The notes: generated by a model not told the origin, from the letters alone. Positions 35,048 to 44,175 are shown, counted from the stretch's first letter. The stretch is 58,335 nt of DNA from Spirochaetales bacterium (GCA_017624275.1 JAGANG010000002.1:1-58335); one strand, 5' to 3'. Translations and numbers: made by a program.

Positions 35048-35292
35048 ACAAGCTTTTAACCTAAAATGACATTATTTGTAAATAAATAATGCTTCTGAAA
35101 TGGTGTTATTGACTATTTATTTGAATACATAAACAATAAATGATGATGTTTAGTATTTTTATTGAGTAGAGAATGTAAAAATAAGTAATTGAAATTAATA
35201 AAAATATATTGACACTAAAAATATTTTTTATTATTAGGTTGCCCACAACAATACCGGTAAAGTTGTAAACCAAGAAAAATATAAGGAGACAA
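35048..35292. other. AT-rich intergenic region with inverted repeat
   Basis: With the terminator and R110 copy B this completes a 547-bp gap. It holds a perfect inverted repeat, CATTATTT-N6-AAATAATG (35070-35091), and the promoter listed below. No open frame of note. Confidence 0.5.
35209..35237 (+). promoter_or_regulatory. Sigma-70-type promoter for the second lipoprotein island
   Basis: TTGACA (35209-35214), 17-base spacer, TATTAG (35232-35237). The predicted start near 35244 leaves a leader of about 50 bases before the peptidase-like gene, with AAGGAGA close to its ATG. Confidence 0.5.
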
Positions 35293-36669
35293 ATGATGTC
35301 TAAAAAAATTGTGAAAGTATTTTTAACATTAGCAACAGTCGTAATGATTGCGTCATGTACGGCAACAACAGATGAAAATCTAAAAGCAAAAGTAGAAACA
35401 ACTGCTACAAATGAAGCGGTTTATTATGAAAATGCGTCATTGTCATTGGCAAAGTTAGTAGCGGAAACTTATTTGATAGAACATGAAACTATCAATGATT
35501 GGGAAAATACGACACTTGCCGAACCGTATCCGCTGTACAATCCGGCAACAGACGTGATTACTTACCTTGAATATCCGGTAATAAAAGACGGGAAACGCAA
35601 AGGTTACATAATGGTAACATTGAAAGAAGACGAGCCACGCGTAGTAGAAGCATCAGAAAACAGCGAAATGACAAATTACGAAGCACTTGCGGATAAAGCC
35701 GGAACAGCTGACATAAAAGCTATCAGATTTTCATTTGCGTCATTCGTTGCAGAAGACCCGACAATCAGCCGAAGCGGAAAACGTAAAGTATTGGCAGCAC
35801 TGGGAAATATAGAACATGAAATAGAAATCGGTGAAGTATCCAGAAGCGGAAGTAGCTATGAAGAAATCGTCAACAACTACAAAGAACGTGTAGAAAAAAA
35901 CGGTGGATTCCTCGATATAAACAAAGATGTATATGAAGCCAACAAAGAATGGATAGCTTACCGTAACGGACAAAGAAGCCGCGGGGATATAAGTGACGCA
36001 GATTTGTCTCCTATTGTAACGGAAATAAAGAATAGTTCATATTTACCGATAGTAGACCAATTTGATGTAAATACAAAAACCGAAAAAATCGAATTATCTG
36101 GATGTGTACCGACAGCAGGGGCTATAGCTATTGCATATTATGCAAAGAGATTTAATAATAAAGCTTTGTTTGGAGGTAAATTGCCACCTAGTTCTTTTGT
36201 ATTTAAAGGTGATTATCTTGATGCTGCTAGTGATGTAAATAAGGAATTTATTGATATTGTAATGGATTTAAGAAGTCGTTTAGGAATGACAGGTAAAAGT
36301 GCTTTCACAAGTGACCTACCGGAAGCTGTAGCAGGATATATGAAAAATAAGGGATTTACCTCTGTAGGAATAAAAGAAGATTGTAAAAAGGAATATTCCG
36401 GGAAATCATGGTGTTGTCAAGATTTTGTAGAATTGGAACGAGCTTTGCACAGAAGCAATCCTGTATTCTTATCTTATTTAACTGATAAAAAAGACGATGA
36501 AAGTGGGCATTGTGTTGTTGTTTATAAAGCTGAAATTCAACGAGATTGGGCTGGGAATTTTAAAGAATGTACTTATTATATAAATATAGGTTGGCAGAAT
36601 AACGCTTTTAGATCTGTAACAACTTGGGATTATAATATTAAATACTTTGTTACATTAGATGTAAATTAA
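35293..36669 (+). CDS. Lipoprotein with C39-like papain-fold peptidase domain
   Basis: The 458-residue product has a signal peptide and lipobox (VMIASC). Residues 25-230 form a propeptide-like region. The C-terminal domain has the catalytic motif SGCVPTAGAIAIAYYA, with Cys near residue 273, and the His in GHCVVVYKAE near 405; INIGWQN gives the later polar residue. These fit the C39/C10-like papain fold. It is likely a surface cysteine peptidase or peptidoglycan-related hydrolase. The two adjacent ATG codons make the exact start uncertain by one residue. Confidence 0.8.
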   Translation: MMSKKIVKVFLTLATVVMIASCTATTDENLKAKVETTATNEAVYYENASLSLAKLVAETYLIEHETINDWENTTLAEPYPLYNPATDVITYLEYPVIKDGKRKGYIMVTLKEDEPRVVEASENSEMTNYEALADKAGTADIKAIRFSFASFVAEDPTISRSGKRKVLAALGNIEHEIEIGEVSRSGSSYEEIVNNYKERVEKNGGFLDINKDVYEANKEWIAYRNGQRSRGDISDADLSPIVTEIKNSSYLPIVDQFDVNTKTEKIELSGCVPTAGAIAIAYYAKRFNNKALFGGKLPPSSFVFKGDYLDAASDVNKEFIDIVMDLRSRLGMTGKSAFTSDLPEAVAGYMKNKGFTSVGIKEDCKKEYSGKSWCCQDFVELERALHRSNPVFLSYLTDKKDDESGHCVVVYKAEIQRDWAGNFKECTYYINIGWQNNAFRSVTTWDYNIKYFVTLDVN

Positions 36670-36681
36670 AAGGAGTTTATT

Positions 36682-37239
36682 GTGAAAAAGAATTTTCTGT
36701 TTATAATATTTTTATTAGTTATAATTTCTTGTGATTATAACCCATGTAACGAAGTTCTACCGGAAGGTTGTATTTTCCCAAAAATTTATTGGATAAAGTT
36801 TTATCCTGAAAAAGTAAAAATAGGTGATACCGTTACAATAATTTATGAAAAAGAAAATAAAGAAACGGTTGAAGGACTTAATTATAATACGGATTTTGAG
36901 GTTACCTCTGCCGGAGAGATGAAATACGTTGGTAATTATTCGGAAATCTCTTTGAATTATCCTAATGAAGAATCAAGAATAACAAAGGGATTCACTTGCA
37001 TTTGTCCTGAAAAAAACAGTGAAGAGAATGGAATAGAAGTAACTCATTTTATTTCTTTAACAGAACAACTTACATCATCTGCAAAATCGAAAATAATAGA
37101 ATTAAAATTCAAAATACCTGAAAATGCTAGAAGTGGTTATGTCTGGACAATAGATCCAATGCATTTTGCAAAAGGTGGCTGTTTCTCTGACGAAAAGCTC
37201 ATCATTGTCGACGAAAACGGCAACGAGATAACAGAGTAA
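36682..37239 (+). CDS. Array lipoprotein 1, TIG-like, shared C-terminal tail
   Basis: A 185-residue lipoprotein (lipobox VIISC), with GTG start and AAAGGAGTT upstream. The mature part has the TIG/Ig-like pattern KFYPEKVKIGDTVTI. It ends with the tail FSDEKLIIVDENGNEITE, shared almost base for base with two other genes in this island. The interior is diverged from those genes. A terminator follows. Function unknown; it follows the peptidase-like gene by 12 bases. Confidence 0.85.
   Translation: MKKNFLFIIFLLVIISCDYNPCNEVLPEGCIFPKIYWIKFYPEKVKIGDTVTIIYEKENKETVEGLNYNTDFEVTSAGEMKYVGNYSEISLNYPNEESRITKGFTCICPEKNSEENGIEVTHFISLTEQLTSSAKSKIIELKFKIPENARSGYVWTIDPMHFAKGGCFSDEKLIIVDENGNEITE
37183..37239 (+). 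repeat. Shared 3' tail, copy 1
   Basis: The last 57 bases encode FSDEKLIIVDENGNEITE plus stop, and recur at 38960, 39610 and in part at 38283. Confidence 0.9.
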
Positions 37240-37245
37240 TTTCTT

Positions 37246-37282
37246 AAATGCAGTGTTACAAAAAGTAGCACTGCATTTTTTG
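37246..37282 (+). terminator. Terminator after array lipoprotein 1
   Basis: AAATGCAGTG and CACTGCATTT form a 10-bp stem with a 13-base loop, followed by more T residues (T6 run in all). Confidence 0.85.
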
Positions 37283-37305
37283 ATGGAAAAAATAAGGAAT
37301 AAATT

Positions 37306-38187
37306 ATGAAAAAAATATTTTTATTAATTTTAGTAATTTTTATCGGTTGTGAAACTGTGTCTGTGGATAATGAAGAACAGCCGAAAAACGAAGCAGAAGC
37401 TAAAACAACGGAAAATGATGTTGTAACATTTTCGACCGTCGAAAATGATTGTCAAAAAATCGAAGCTTTAAAAAGTGCTTACACAAAAAAAGGAGATATC
37501 TATTATCCGAATATTCCGCCGGTGCTGATTGATGCAGAAGAAGTTTTTGCTGATGTAGGAATGACCGGAAAGAAAATTAATGAAATTCCGGAAGCAGTAA
37601 AAAAGGCTGTAGTGGCAAATATTTTTGCGAAGTTAAACAAACGGTTGCCAGATTTTACAGCTTTGAAAAACGAAAAATACTCGGATTGTACCAACGACTT
37701 GACTTATCACGATATCGAAAAAGGCGACATAATTTTATCCGTTACTCATAATGATTTATTGATGGCGATAGACGGTGAAAATGTAGTTCATCATGCGACT
37801 TTGTGTATCAAAACACCTGAAAGTAATGCAGATACGGCGTTTATCACGATTGAGGGAGTGGGTAAAAACATTGCGTATTTTTCATTAGATGACATCCGTA
37901 ACAACGACGACACGGCGTACGTAATGCGTTGTAAGAATATCACCGCTGAACAAATTAACAAAATTGTAGAGTTTGCACAAAAACAAATCGGCAAACCGTA
38001 CAACACAAACTTTATTAAAAAGGAAGAAGAAGAAAGTTTTTACTGTACACAACTTGTATGGGCTGCGTATCGTGAAGCCGGAATAGAAATTGATTTTAAT
38101 GCAAACGAAATCAACGACTACGGCGTAGTATTGGCAAGCGATATTTACAAAAGTCCGAATTTGAAGCTGGTAAAATACAGTGATTAA
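37306..38187 (+). CDS. Lipoprotein with YiiX/NlpC-like permuted papain fold
   Basis: The 293-residue product has a signal peptide with lipobox-like IFIGC. After a linker, the domain from about 140 shows EKGDIILS, the His in VVHHATLCI near residue 165 and the Cys in FYCTQLVWAAY near 248. The order His then Cys is that of the circularly permuted papain-fold proteins (YiiX/YaeF). Such enzymes cut amide or ester bonds in peptidoglycan or lipids. It sits inside the lipoprotein array. Target unknown. Confidence 0.85.
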   Translation: MKKIFLLILVIFIGCETVSVDNEEQPKNEAEAKTTENDVVTFSTVENDCQKIEALKSAYTKKGDIYYPNIPPVLIDAEEVFADVGMTGKKINEIPEAVKKAVVANIFAKLNKRLPDFTALKNEKYSDCTNDLTYHDIEKGDIILSVTHNDLLMAIDGENVVHHATLCIKTPESNADTAFITIEGVGKNIAYFSLDDIRNNDDTAYVMRCKNITAEQINKIVEFAQKQIGKPYNTNFIKKEEEESFYCTQLVWAAYREAGIEIDFNANEINDYGVVLASDIYKSPNLKLVKYSD

Positions 38188-38200
38188 TCGGGGAAAAAAC

Positions 38201-38312
38201 ATGAAAATAAACGTTTTAAAATTATTACAATTTATCATTTTTCTATGTGGTGTAATATTTTGCGGTATAAAAGGTTGAACCGGACGAAAACGGCAACGAG
38301 ATAACAGAGTAA
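38201..38312 (+). pseudogene. Remnant of an array lipoprotein gene
   Basis: ATG at 38201 opens a 25-codon frame that encodes a signal peptide with a lipobox (GVIFC) and stops at TGA 38276. Four bases later, in another frame, the shared tail (DENGNEITE, stop at 38310) resumes. A GGGG motif lies eight bases upstream of the ATG. It looks like a lipoprotein unit that lost its interior. A short peptide is possible but no function is claimed. Confidence 0.65.
38283..38312 (+). repeat. Shared 3' tail, partial copy
   Basis: Thirty bases encoding DENGNEITE and TAA, identical to the end of copies 1 and 4, but cut off from any upstream interior. Confidence 0.85.
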
Positions 38313-38380
38313 TTTTTTAATGACAGCACAGACGTTGCTCGGCGTGACACTGTGCTGTTATTTATCAAAAGGAGCTTATT
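38313..38380 (+). repeat. Hairpin leader, copy 1
   Basis: TGACAGCACAG (38321) pairs with CTGTGCTGTTA (38350), 11 bp with one G-U, followed by AAAAGGAGC and ATG. Related leaders precede 39085 and 39735. The T-tract is poor, so it is not a good terminator. Confidence 0.8.
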
Positions 38381-39016
38381 ATGAAGAAAAACATTTTATA
38401 TTTTCTTGCATTGTTACTCATTCTTATTTCTTGTGATGCTAGCTTGTGTAATGTATATGGTACTGAAGGATATATTGACTCACCACGTATTCATTCCGTA
38501 AAGTTTTCTCCTAAAACAGCAAAAGTCGGTGATACAGTTACAATGATAATAGAAAAAGACAATTGGAATATATCTCAAAAATTAGACTTTAATAGAGATT
38601 TTGAAATTACTGATGATGGAAAAATAAAATATATAGGTTCACTTTCTAATCCTCATTATCTTAATTATGGAAGAATAGCCACAGATATAACGCGTATTGT
38701 TCCTATAGAAGAAAATTATGAAAATTTTGTGGAAGTAACTGAATATGTATCGATTATGTCAAAATCTATGCCGGAAGCAGAATCTTCATGTGAAACAAAT
38801 AGTTGTGCTTATAATGAATATAATAAACCTACAGATTATGACAGTTTGAAGAAGTTGTATCCGGGATATGAAATCTTGATAATATCTTTCAAAGTTCCAT
38901 CTAATGCTAAGTCTGGATATATCAGTACTACAGACCCTACGGCTTTTGCTAGAGGCTGTTTCTCAGAAGAAAAACTCATCATCGTCGACGAAAACGGCAA
39001 CGAGATAACAGAATGA
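38381..39016 (+). CDS. Array lipoprotein 2, TIG-like, shared C-terminal tail
   Basis: A 211-residue lipoprotein (lipobox ILISC). The mature part has the pattern VKFSPKTAKVGDTVTM, matching array lipoprotein 1, and ends FSEEKLIIVDENGNEITE. A Cys-containing loop (SSCETNSCAYNEYNK) is inserted in the second half. AAAAGGAGC precedes the ATG. Function unknown. Confidence 0.85.
   Translation: MKKNILYFLALLLILISCDASLCNVYGTEGYIDSPRIHSVKFSPKTAKVGDTVTMIIEKDNWNISQKLDFNRDFEITDDGKIKYIGSLSNPHYLNYGRIATDITRIVPIEENYENFVEVTEYVSIMSKSMPEAESSCETNSCAYNEYNKPTDYDSLKKLYPGYEILIISFKVPSNAKSGYISTTDPTAFARGCFSEEKLIIVDENGNEITE
38960..39016 (+). repeat. Shared 3' tail, copy 3
   Basis: Same 57-base ending as 37183, with several base changes in its first half and TGA instead of TAA. 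Confidence 0.88.
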
Positions 39017-39084
39017 TTTTTTACAGCAGCACAGACGTCGCCCGGCGTGACGCAGTGCTGTTGTTTAACGAAAAGGAGTTTATT
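39017..39084 (+). repeat. Hairpin leader, copy 2
   Basis: CAGCAGCAC pairs with GTGCTGTTG (one G-U), with a further CGTC/GACG helix inside. Nearly the same sequence as 39667-39734. Ends in AAAAGGAGTTTATT before the ATG. Confidence 0.85.
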
Positions 39085-39666
39085 ATGAAACGAATACTAT
39101 TTTTTAGTTTTATCTCTTTATTCCTTATCGGTTGTTGCGAAAGCAATGATACTACACTGGGCGGAGAAGTACCGCCTAATGTATATAATGTTAAAGTTTC
39201 TCCGACTTCAACACAGCGAGGCGAGGAACTAACAGTTACTTTCAATGTGCATTATTATGAGATATACAACGAACATTTAAAAACTGTTGAAGTTATTGAC
39301 GGTCAACTAACTGATGTCAGTATTCCGGATGATTCTGAAAAATCAAGTTATCGTAATATAAATTACCTTGTGAATTTTAATATAGAATTTGAAGAAAATG
39401 CAAAATCGCAAACTAAAACAGAAAACGGTAAAACCGCAGTTTTTTATGATACCGGAGCATATAATATCATCAATGCTGTAAATCCGAACAAATACACTTA
39501 TTTCAAGTGGGATTCAGCGACCGGAGACGGCGAAGTGCGTTGTATTGTTCCGGAAAAGGCAATCAGCGGTGTGATAAAATTGGAAGGATTGGGAATTAGT
39601 AACTGCGGTTTCTCTGACGAAAAACTTATCATTGTTGACGAAAACGGCAACGAGATAACAGAGTAA
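39085..39666 (+). CDS. Array lipoprotein 3, TIG-like, shared C-terminal tail
   Basis: A 193-residue lipoprotein (lipobox FLIGC). The pattern VKVSPTSTQRGEELTV again suggests a TIG/Ig-like fold. It ends FSDEKLIIVDENGNEITE. The ATG at 39085, after AAAAGGAGTT, is preferred to a longer frame that would run through the hairpin leader. Function unknown. Confidence 0.85.
   Translation: MKRILFFSFISLFLIGCCESNDTTLGGEVPPNVYNVKVSPTSTQRGEELTVTFNVHYYEIYNEHLKTVEVIDGQLTDVSIPDDSEKSSYRNINYLVNFNIEFEENAKSQTKTENGKTAVFYDTGAYNIINAVNPNKYTYFKWDSATGDGEVRCIVPEKAISGVIKLEGLGISNCGFSDEKLIIVDENGNEITE
39610..39666 (+). repeat. Shared 3' tail, copy 4
   Basis: Nearly identical to copy 1 at 37183. Confidence 0.9.
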
Positions 39667-39734
39667 TTTTTTATAGCAGTGCAGACGTTGCCCGGTGTGA
39701 CACAGTGCTGTTGTTTAACGAAAAGGAGTTTATT
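39667..39734 (+). repeat. Hairpin leader, copy 3
   Basis: Almost the same bases as copy 2, but the left arm reads AGCAGTGC, so the outer helix is broken. Ends in AAAAGGAGTTTATT before the ATG. Confidence 0.85.
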
Positions 39735-40769
39735 ATGAAACGATTTATTTGGGCGTTTTTAATGTTGGTTTCAGTTGCAATTATTACGTCATGCAATTTT
39801 ATTGTTTGCAAAGGTGAAAATTATTGCATACTCAAGCCGGGAACTCATAATTTGTGGGGACTAAATTGCGAACGGAATGATTACAATTCTGCCGGACCGA
39901 TGACTTATACAACCGGTTTGGAAATAATTTATGCGACAGAGTACAACAAATTCGGTTTTGATAACGGTTATGACATTTACAGAGGTCGTATAGAGTTCGA
40001 ATTGCCTCGTGAAAGCGGAGAAAACTATTTATCCGGGTATCGTGGAGAAGAACTTACTTTTCTTAATACCCCGGCACAAGAACGAGGTCCGATAAAAATA
40101 CATTCAAGTTATTATGATCAAGATTTATACTTAGTTTCTACAAATCGAGGCGAAACAAATGATGTTACCGGAGATTACAACATTTTGGGAACATGCCGGA
40201 ACAAGTATAATAAGGTAAAGACTTTTAATTTCGGCGGAAATACAGACGAACACAACGAACTTTATCTTTGTATTGATGAAGCGAACAATGCATTATATTT
40301 TTGTTCGGATAAAGACGGAGACTTCAATATTTACAGTTACAATTATGAAGATAATGATAATGATGATTGGATTACAATTTTATCTTCCGACGACATCAAA
40401 ACTAAAGCCACACCTATTGCAGCAATCAATACTTCGGCAAATGAAGAATGTCCGTATGTTTACGGTGATTATTTATTTTTTATTTCAAACAGAGCCGACG
40501 GATTTGGCGGAACGGATATTTACTACAGTAAAAAAGATGACAAAGGCAACTTTGGCACGCCTATAAATCTGGGAGAGAATGTAAACACCGAGTACAACGA
40601 GTACAGAGTTTCATGTTATTTCTTTGACAAAGAAATTGACCCACAAACTCCTTGGCAATCGGACGGATTCCCGGATTTTGTGATTTTCTCATCAGACAGA
40701 TCCGGCGGACTGGGCGGATATGACTTGTATTTGAGTATTTTGAAAGAAATCGAGGTGGTCAGCAAATGA
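39735..40769 (+). CDS. Lipoprotein with PD40/WD40-like beta-propeller repeats
   Basis: The 344-residue product has a signal peptide and lipobox (AIITSC). PD40-type repeats are seen near the C-terminus (LFFISNRADGFGGTDIYYS, FSSDRSGGLGGYDLYLS), as in TolB and in many OmpA-linked proteins. It probably binds a surface or periplasmic partner. It has the array leader but not the shared tail. Its last codons overlap the next ATG (ATGA). Confidence 0.82.
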   Translation: MKRFIWAFLMLVSVAIITSCNFIVCKGENYCILKPGTHNLWGLNCERNDYNSAGPMTYTTGLEIIYATEYNKFGFDNGYDIYRGRIEFELPRESGENYLSGYRGEELTFLNTPAQERGPIKIHSSYYDQDLYLVSTNRGETNDVTGDYNILGTCRNKYNKVKTFNFGGNTDEHNELYLCIDEANNALYFCSDKDGDFNIYSYNYEDNDNDDWITILSSDDIKTKATPIAAINTSANEECPYVYGDYLFFISNRADGFGGTDIYYSKKDDKGNFGTPINLGENVNTEYNEYRVSCYFFDKEIDPQTPWQSDGFPDFVIFSSDRSGGLGGYDLYLSILKEIEVVSK

Positions 40770-41518
40770 AAAATTTTAATTTCTTTAAATTTTTAGCAAT
40801 AACAGCTTTTGTATTTTCAACTGCATTTTTTTCATTTGCAGAAACTTTTTATTTATCAACCGGTGAGAAAATAGAGGGAACGATAACTGATGTCAGTGGC
40901 GATTGTGTTGTGATTACACCGGATCCGATACAAATTTCTAAAAGCGATGTTTTTAAATCGAGAAAAGAACGTTTTAATGCAAATAAAAATTGGAATCGCC
41001 ATTTTTTTGAATTTACCGGCGGTTTGGGAGTTTCACATTGTTACGACCACGGCGGTGATGGATTTGGTTTTGTAATCGGCGGTCATGTAACAACCGGTTT
41101 TACATATAATTACGGGATTACAAAATATTTTGCACTTGGGCACGGAGTACGTTTTAAAGTAGATATCGTAAATGCCAGCAACGGATATACAGACGCTTTA
41201 TTTCCCAGACAATCAGAATATAATTCAGGAATAGAATATGATTTTGATGATGTAGAAGATCGAAATTGGAAGGTATACGGCGGTTTTACATTTTCCATTG
41301 TAGACCAATTCATGTTCGGAAGTTTAAAAAACAAACAGCTGGCAGCAGTGATTGATTTACTTTACGGTCGAACAGTCGGCGGAGGTTTGGGAATTTATTA
41401 TCGAGGTTTTGTAGGTAAATTCATTTATTCATTTGATATTCCGGCGTTCGGTACAATGCCGCTTCATAGTTTTTCATTGAGTTTCGGGTATAAACTCGGT
41501 ACCGGAAAAAAGAAATAA
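40766..41518 (+). CDS. Putative beta-barrel outer-membrane protein
   Basis: The 250-residue protein has a signal peptide (cut after FSFA), a short segment that resembles a small beta domain (LSTGEKIEGTITDVSGDCVVI), and then alternating Gly/aromatic strands (FEFTGGLGV, FSLSFGYKLG) typical of a small beta-barrel. It is coupled to the PD40 lipoprotein (4-base overlap). No known porin family is recognised. Confidence 0.7.
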   Translation: MKNFNFFKFLAITAFVFSTAFFSFAETFYLSTGEKIEGTITDVSGDCVVITPDPIQISKSDVFKSRKERFNANKNWNRHFFEFTGGLGVSHCYDHGGDGFGFVIGGHVTTGFTYNYGITKYFALGHGVRFKVDIVNASNGYTDALFPRQSEYNSGIEYDFDDVEDRNWKVYGGFTFSIVDQFMFGSLKNKQLAAVIDLLYGRTVGGGLGIYYRGFVGKFIYSFDIPAFGTMPLHSFSLSFGYKLGTGKKK

Positions 41519-41583
41519 ATCTCTTGGATAAAACATTGTTATGAAATCTTGCAATCATATAAAAAATTGTATATTTTCAGGCG

Positions 41584-42471
41584 ATGGAATTTAAATATTA
41601 TAGCGTAAAAGAAATTAACAATTTTATGGAAGCCAAAGGTTTGGCTGTAAATAAAAAGTTCGGACAGAATTTCCTTATTAATTCAGGTGTTTGTGATACG
41701 ATTGTCAAAAATTTAGAATTAACACCGGATGATGTAGTTTTTGAAATCGGGTGCGGTTTGGGAAGTTTGACGAACAGATTGATAGATTCGCCGGCAGGGA
41801 AAGTTGTAGGATTTGAGATTGATAATGCTTATCAAAAGCATTTGACCGGTTTGTTCAAAGACTATCCAAAATTTACTTTGATTGCCGGCGACTTCCTTAA
41901 AGAATTTGAAAATGCGGTAAAAACTCATCTTTTGCCGGGACAAAAGCCGGTAATAACCGGAAATCTTCCTTATTATATAACAACGCCTATAATGGAAAAA
42001 GTTTTTACCGGAACTTGCGGTTTTTCACGTGCAGCTTTTATGATGCAAAAAGAAGTCGGCGACCGTGTCATTAGCAAAGCAGGCAAAAAAAAGTACGGCA
42101 GTTTGAGTATCTTTTGCCAGTATTATTCAGAACCAAAAATTATTGCAAATATCAGTCCGGCATCTTTTTATCCTCAACCGAATGTCAATTCTGCGGTTGT
42201 ACGTTTTGTACACAGAACTTTGGAGCCGGCTCCGGATAACGAAAAACTCTTTTTTGCCGTTGCCAGATCGTTATTTATCAACAGACGTAAACAATTAAAA
42301 AATAATTTTGCTCATTCGCCTTTTTTAAAAACAATTCCGTTAGAAATTATTTTAAAAGCTATGGAGCAATGCAAAATCCCGTTGGAAGAACGTGGGGAAA
42401 ATTTAAGTGTCGAACAGATTATAATTTTATCTAATAAAATAAATAATTTAAACTTAGAGTCAAATAACTAG
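41584..42471 (+). CDS. rsmA: 16S rRNA (adenine-N6)-dimethyltransferase
   Basis: RsmA/KsgA dimethylates two adjacent adenosines near the 3' end of 16S rRNA. The 295-residue protein shows KKFGQNFLIN, the SAM motif VFEIGCGLGSLT, and the catalytic NLPYYITTPI. No strong Shine-Dalgarno is visible. It starts the rsmA-antiporter-ftsY run. Confidence 0.95.
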   Translation: MEFKYYSVKEINNFMEAKGLAVNKKFGQNFLINSGVCDTIVKNLELTPDDVVFEIGCGLGSLTNRLIDSPAGKVVGFEIDNAYQKHLTGLFKDYPKFTLIAGDFLKEFENAVKTHLLPGQKPVITGNLPYYITTPIMEKVFTGTCGFSRAAFMMQKEVGDRVISKAGKKKYGSLSIFCQYYSEPKIIANISPASFYPQPNVNSAVVRFVHRTLEPAPDNEKLFFAVARSLFINRRKQLKNNFAHSPFLKTIPLEIILKAMEQCKIPLEERGENLSVEQIIILSNKINNLNLESNN

Positions 42472-42480
42472 GATTGCAAA

Positions 42481-44175
42481 ATGGAACAGTTGGATTTAAT
42501 TCGTGACAGTTTACTTAATATGGATCATAATATTTTATGTCTTATTGGGTTTGCTTTGTTTTTCGGAACAATCGGTGGGCGGTTGTTCCAAAAGTTACAC
42601 ATTCCGCAAGTAGTAGGATATATTATTATCGGGATTATTATCGGGGAATCGGGACTTAAATTTATTTCTCAAGAAACTGTTTCAAATATGGATCCGTTCA
42701 ACTTTTTTGCGTTGGGATTAATCGGTTTTTCTATCGGCGGCGAATTGAAAGCCAGTGTGTTAAAAAAATACGGTAAACAATTTACATGGATACTTTTTTT
42801 TGAAGCTTTAGTTGCATTTTTTGTTGTAGGCGTGCTTATGTTCAGCGTTGTTTTTTTACTGACAAAAAATGTTTTTTACGCTACGGCGTTGGGCTTGTTG
42901 TTTGGTTCAATTTCGTCGGCTACAGCAGCAGCCGGAACAACGGATGTTTTGTGGGAATACAAAGCAAAAGGTCCGATGACATCGATTTTATTGGGAATCG
43001 TAGCGTTGGATGATGTTTTGGCGTTGTTCCTGTTTGCCATTTCTGCCAGTATTATCAGCAGTATCCAAGGCGGAAATAATGCGACTTCTTTGCTGATGAA
43101 TATTCTTACTCCGGTATTAGAAATCGGCGGTGCTGTTGTAGTTGGTGTAATCGCCGGATATATTTTGTCTTATTTAGTGCGTCATTATCAAGATGCGGAA
43201 CGAGTTTTGTCTTTTTCAATCGGAGCTATTTTGGCTGCATTAGGAATTTCCGGTATTTTAAAGTTTGATACAATTATGACTTGTATGGTAATGGGATTTG
43301 TTTTGACAAATACTGCCGGAAGAGCAGCCGACGCAATGTTTTCACAAATCAATAAGTTTACACCGCCGATTTATGTTGTGTTTTTTGTACTTGTAGGAGC
43401 GAAACTTAATATCAGTCAGTTTGGGAAAGAACCTGTAATTTTATTATTATTAGCTTTGTATCTCGGCGGCAGAACATTGGGGAAAATGGCGGGGGCTACA
43501 TTCGGTGCAATATTGGGAAAGGCAAGTCCGAAAATCGTACGATTTTTACCATTTACATTGTTCAGTCAGTCGGGAGTAGCAATAGGGCTTTCTATTCTTG
43601 CAATGCAAAGATTTTCCGGAGACATAGGAAATAACATTTTGATTGTAGTTACAGCCAGTACATTTATAGTACAGATAATCGGACCGTTTTTCCTAAAATA
43701 TGCGATTGAAAATGCCGGTGAAGCAGGACTTAATATTACGGAAGATGATATTATCGAAAAAAGTTGTGCTTCAGATTTTATCCGTTCAAAATCAAGTAGC
43801 TTGCAATGCGAAGATAATTTAAAAAAGATTTTAAAAGTTTTCAGTGAAAATGATGACTTATATTATCCGGTGATTGCTAAGAATGAAAAACTTGTAGGTG
43901 TAATATCTGTAAATGAAATAAAAGATACGCTGATGTATTCTGAAATATCAGATTTGTTGGCGGCGATAGATTTAATGGGAAGTTTCGGGTCGCCGGTTTT
44001 ACCGAGTACTCCTATGAAAGATGTCGTTGATATTTTACACCGAAGTCAGTCAGATTTTGTTGCAGTTGTAGATCAAGACGGCAAATTTTGCGGTTTGATA
44101 GAGCAATATTCTATCCAACGCCAACTTTCTACAAAATTACTTGAAGTTTGTAATAAAGTGGAGGCTTTGGGCTGA
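42481..44175 (+). CDS. CPA2-type cation:proton antiporter with CBS domains
   Basis: The 564-residue protein has about 12 membrane helices (residues 15-410) of the Kef/NhaP2-like CPA2 fold, with an Asp-Asp pair in IVALDDVLALF that is typical of electrogenic exchangers. Two CBS domains occupy about 425-560, which often bind adenosine nucleotides and gate transport. Likely it exchanges Na+ or K+ for protons in the inner membrane. It overlaps the next gene by one base (TGATG). Confidence 0.9.
   Translation: MEQLDLIRDSLLNMDHNILCLIGFALFFGTIGGRLFQKLHIPQVVGYIIIGIIIGESGLKFISQETVSNMDPFNFFALGLIGFSIGGELKASVLKKYGKQFTWILFFEALVAFFVVGVLMFSVVFLLTKNVFYATALGLLFGSISSATAAAGTTDVLWEYKAKGPMTSILLGIVALDDVLALFLFAISASIISSIQGGNNATSLLMNILTPVLEIGGAVVVGVIAGYILSYLVRHYQDAERVLSFSIGAILAALGISGILKFDTIMTCMVMGFVLTNTAGRAADAMFSQINKFTPPIYVVFFVLVGAKLNISQFGKEPVILLLLALYLGGRTLGKMAGATFGAILGKASPKIVRFLPFTLFSQSGVAIGLSILAMQRFSGDIGNNILIVVTASTFIVQIIGPFFLKYAIENAGEAGLNITEDDIIEKSCASDFIRSKSSSLQCEDNLKKILKVFSENDDLYYPVIAKNEKLVGVISVNEIKDTLMYSEISDLLAAIDLMGSFGSPVLPSTPMKDVVDILHRSQSDFVAVVDQDGKFCGLIEQYSIQRQLSTKLLEVCNKVEALG

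Noticed and set aside
38313..39734. Integron attC sites in the repeated leaders
   Set aside because: The leaders lack the paired RYYYAAC and GTTRRRY core sites, and no integrase gene is present.
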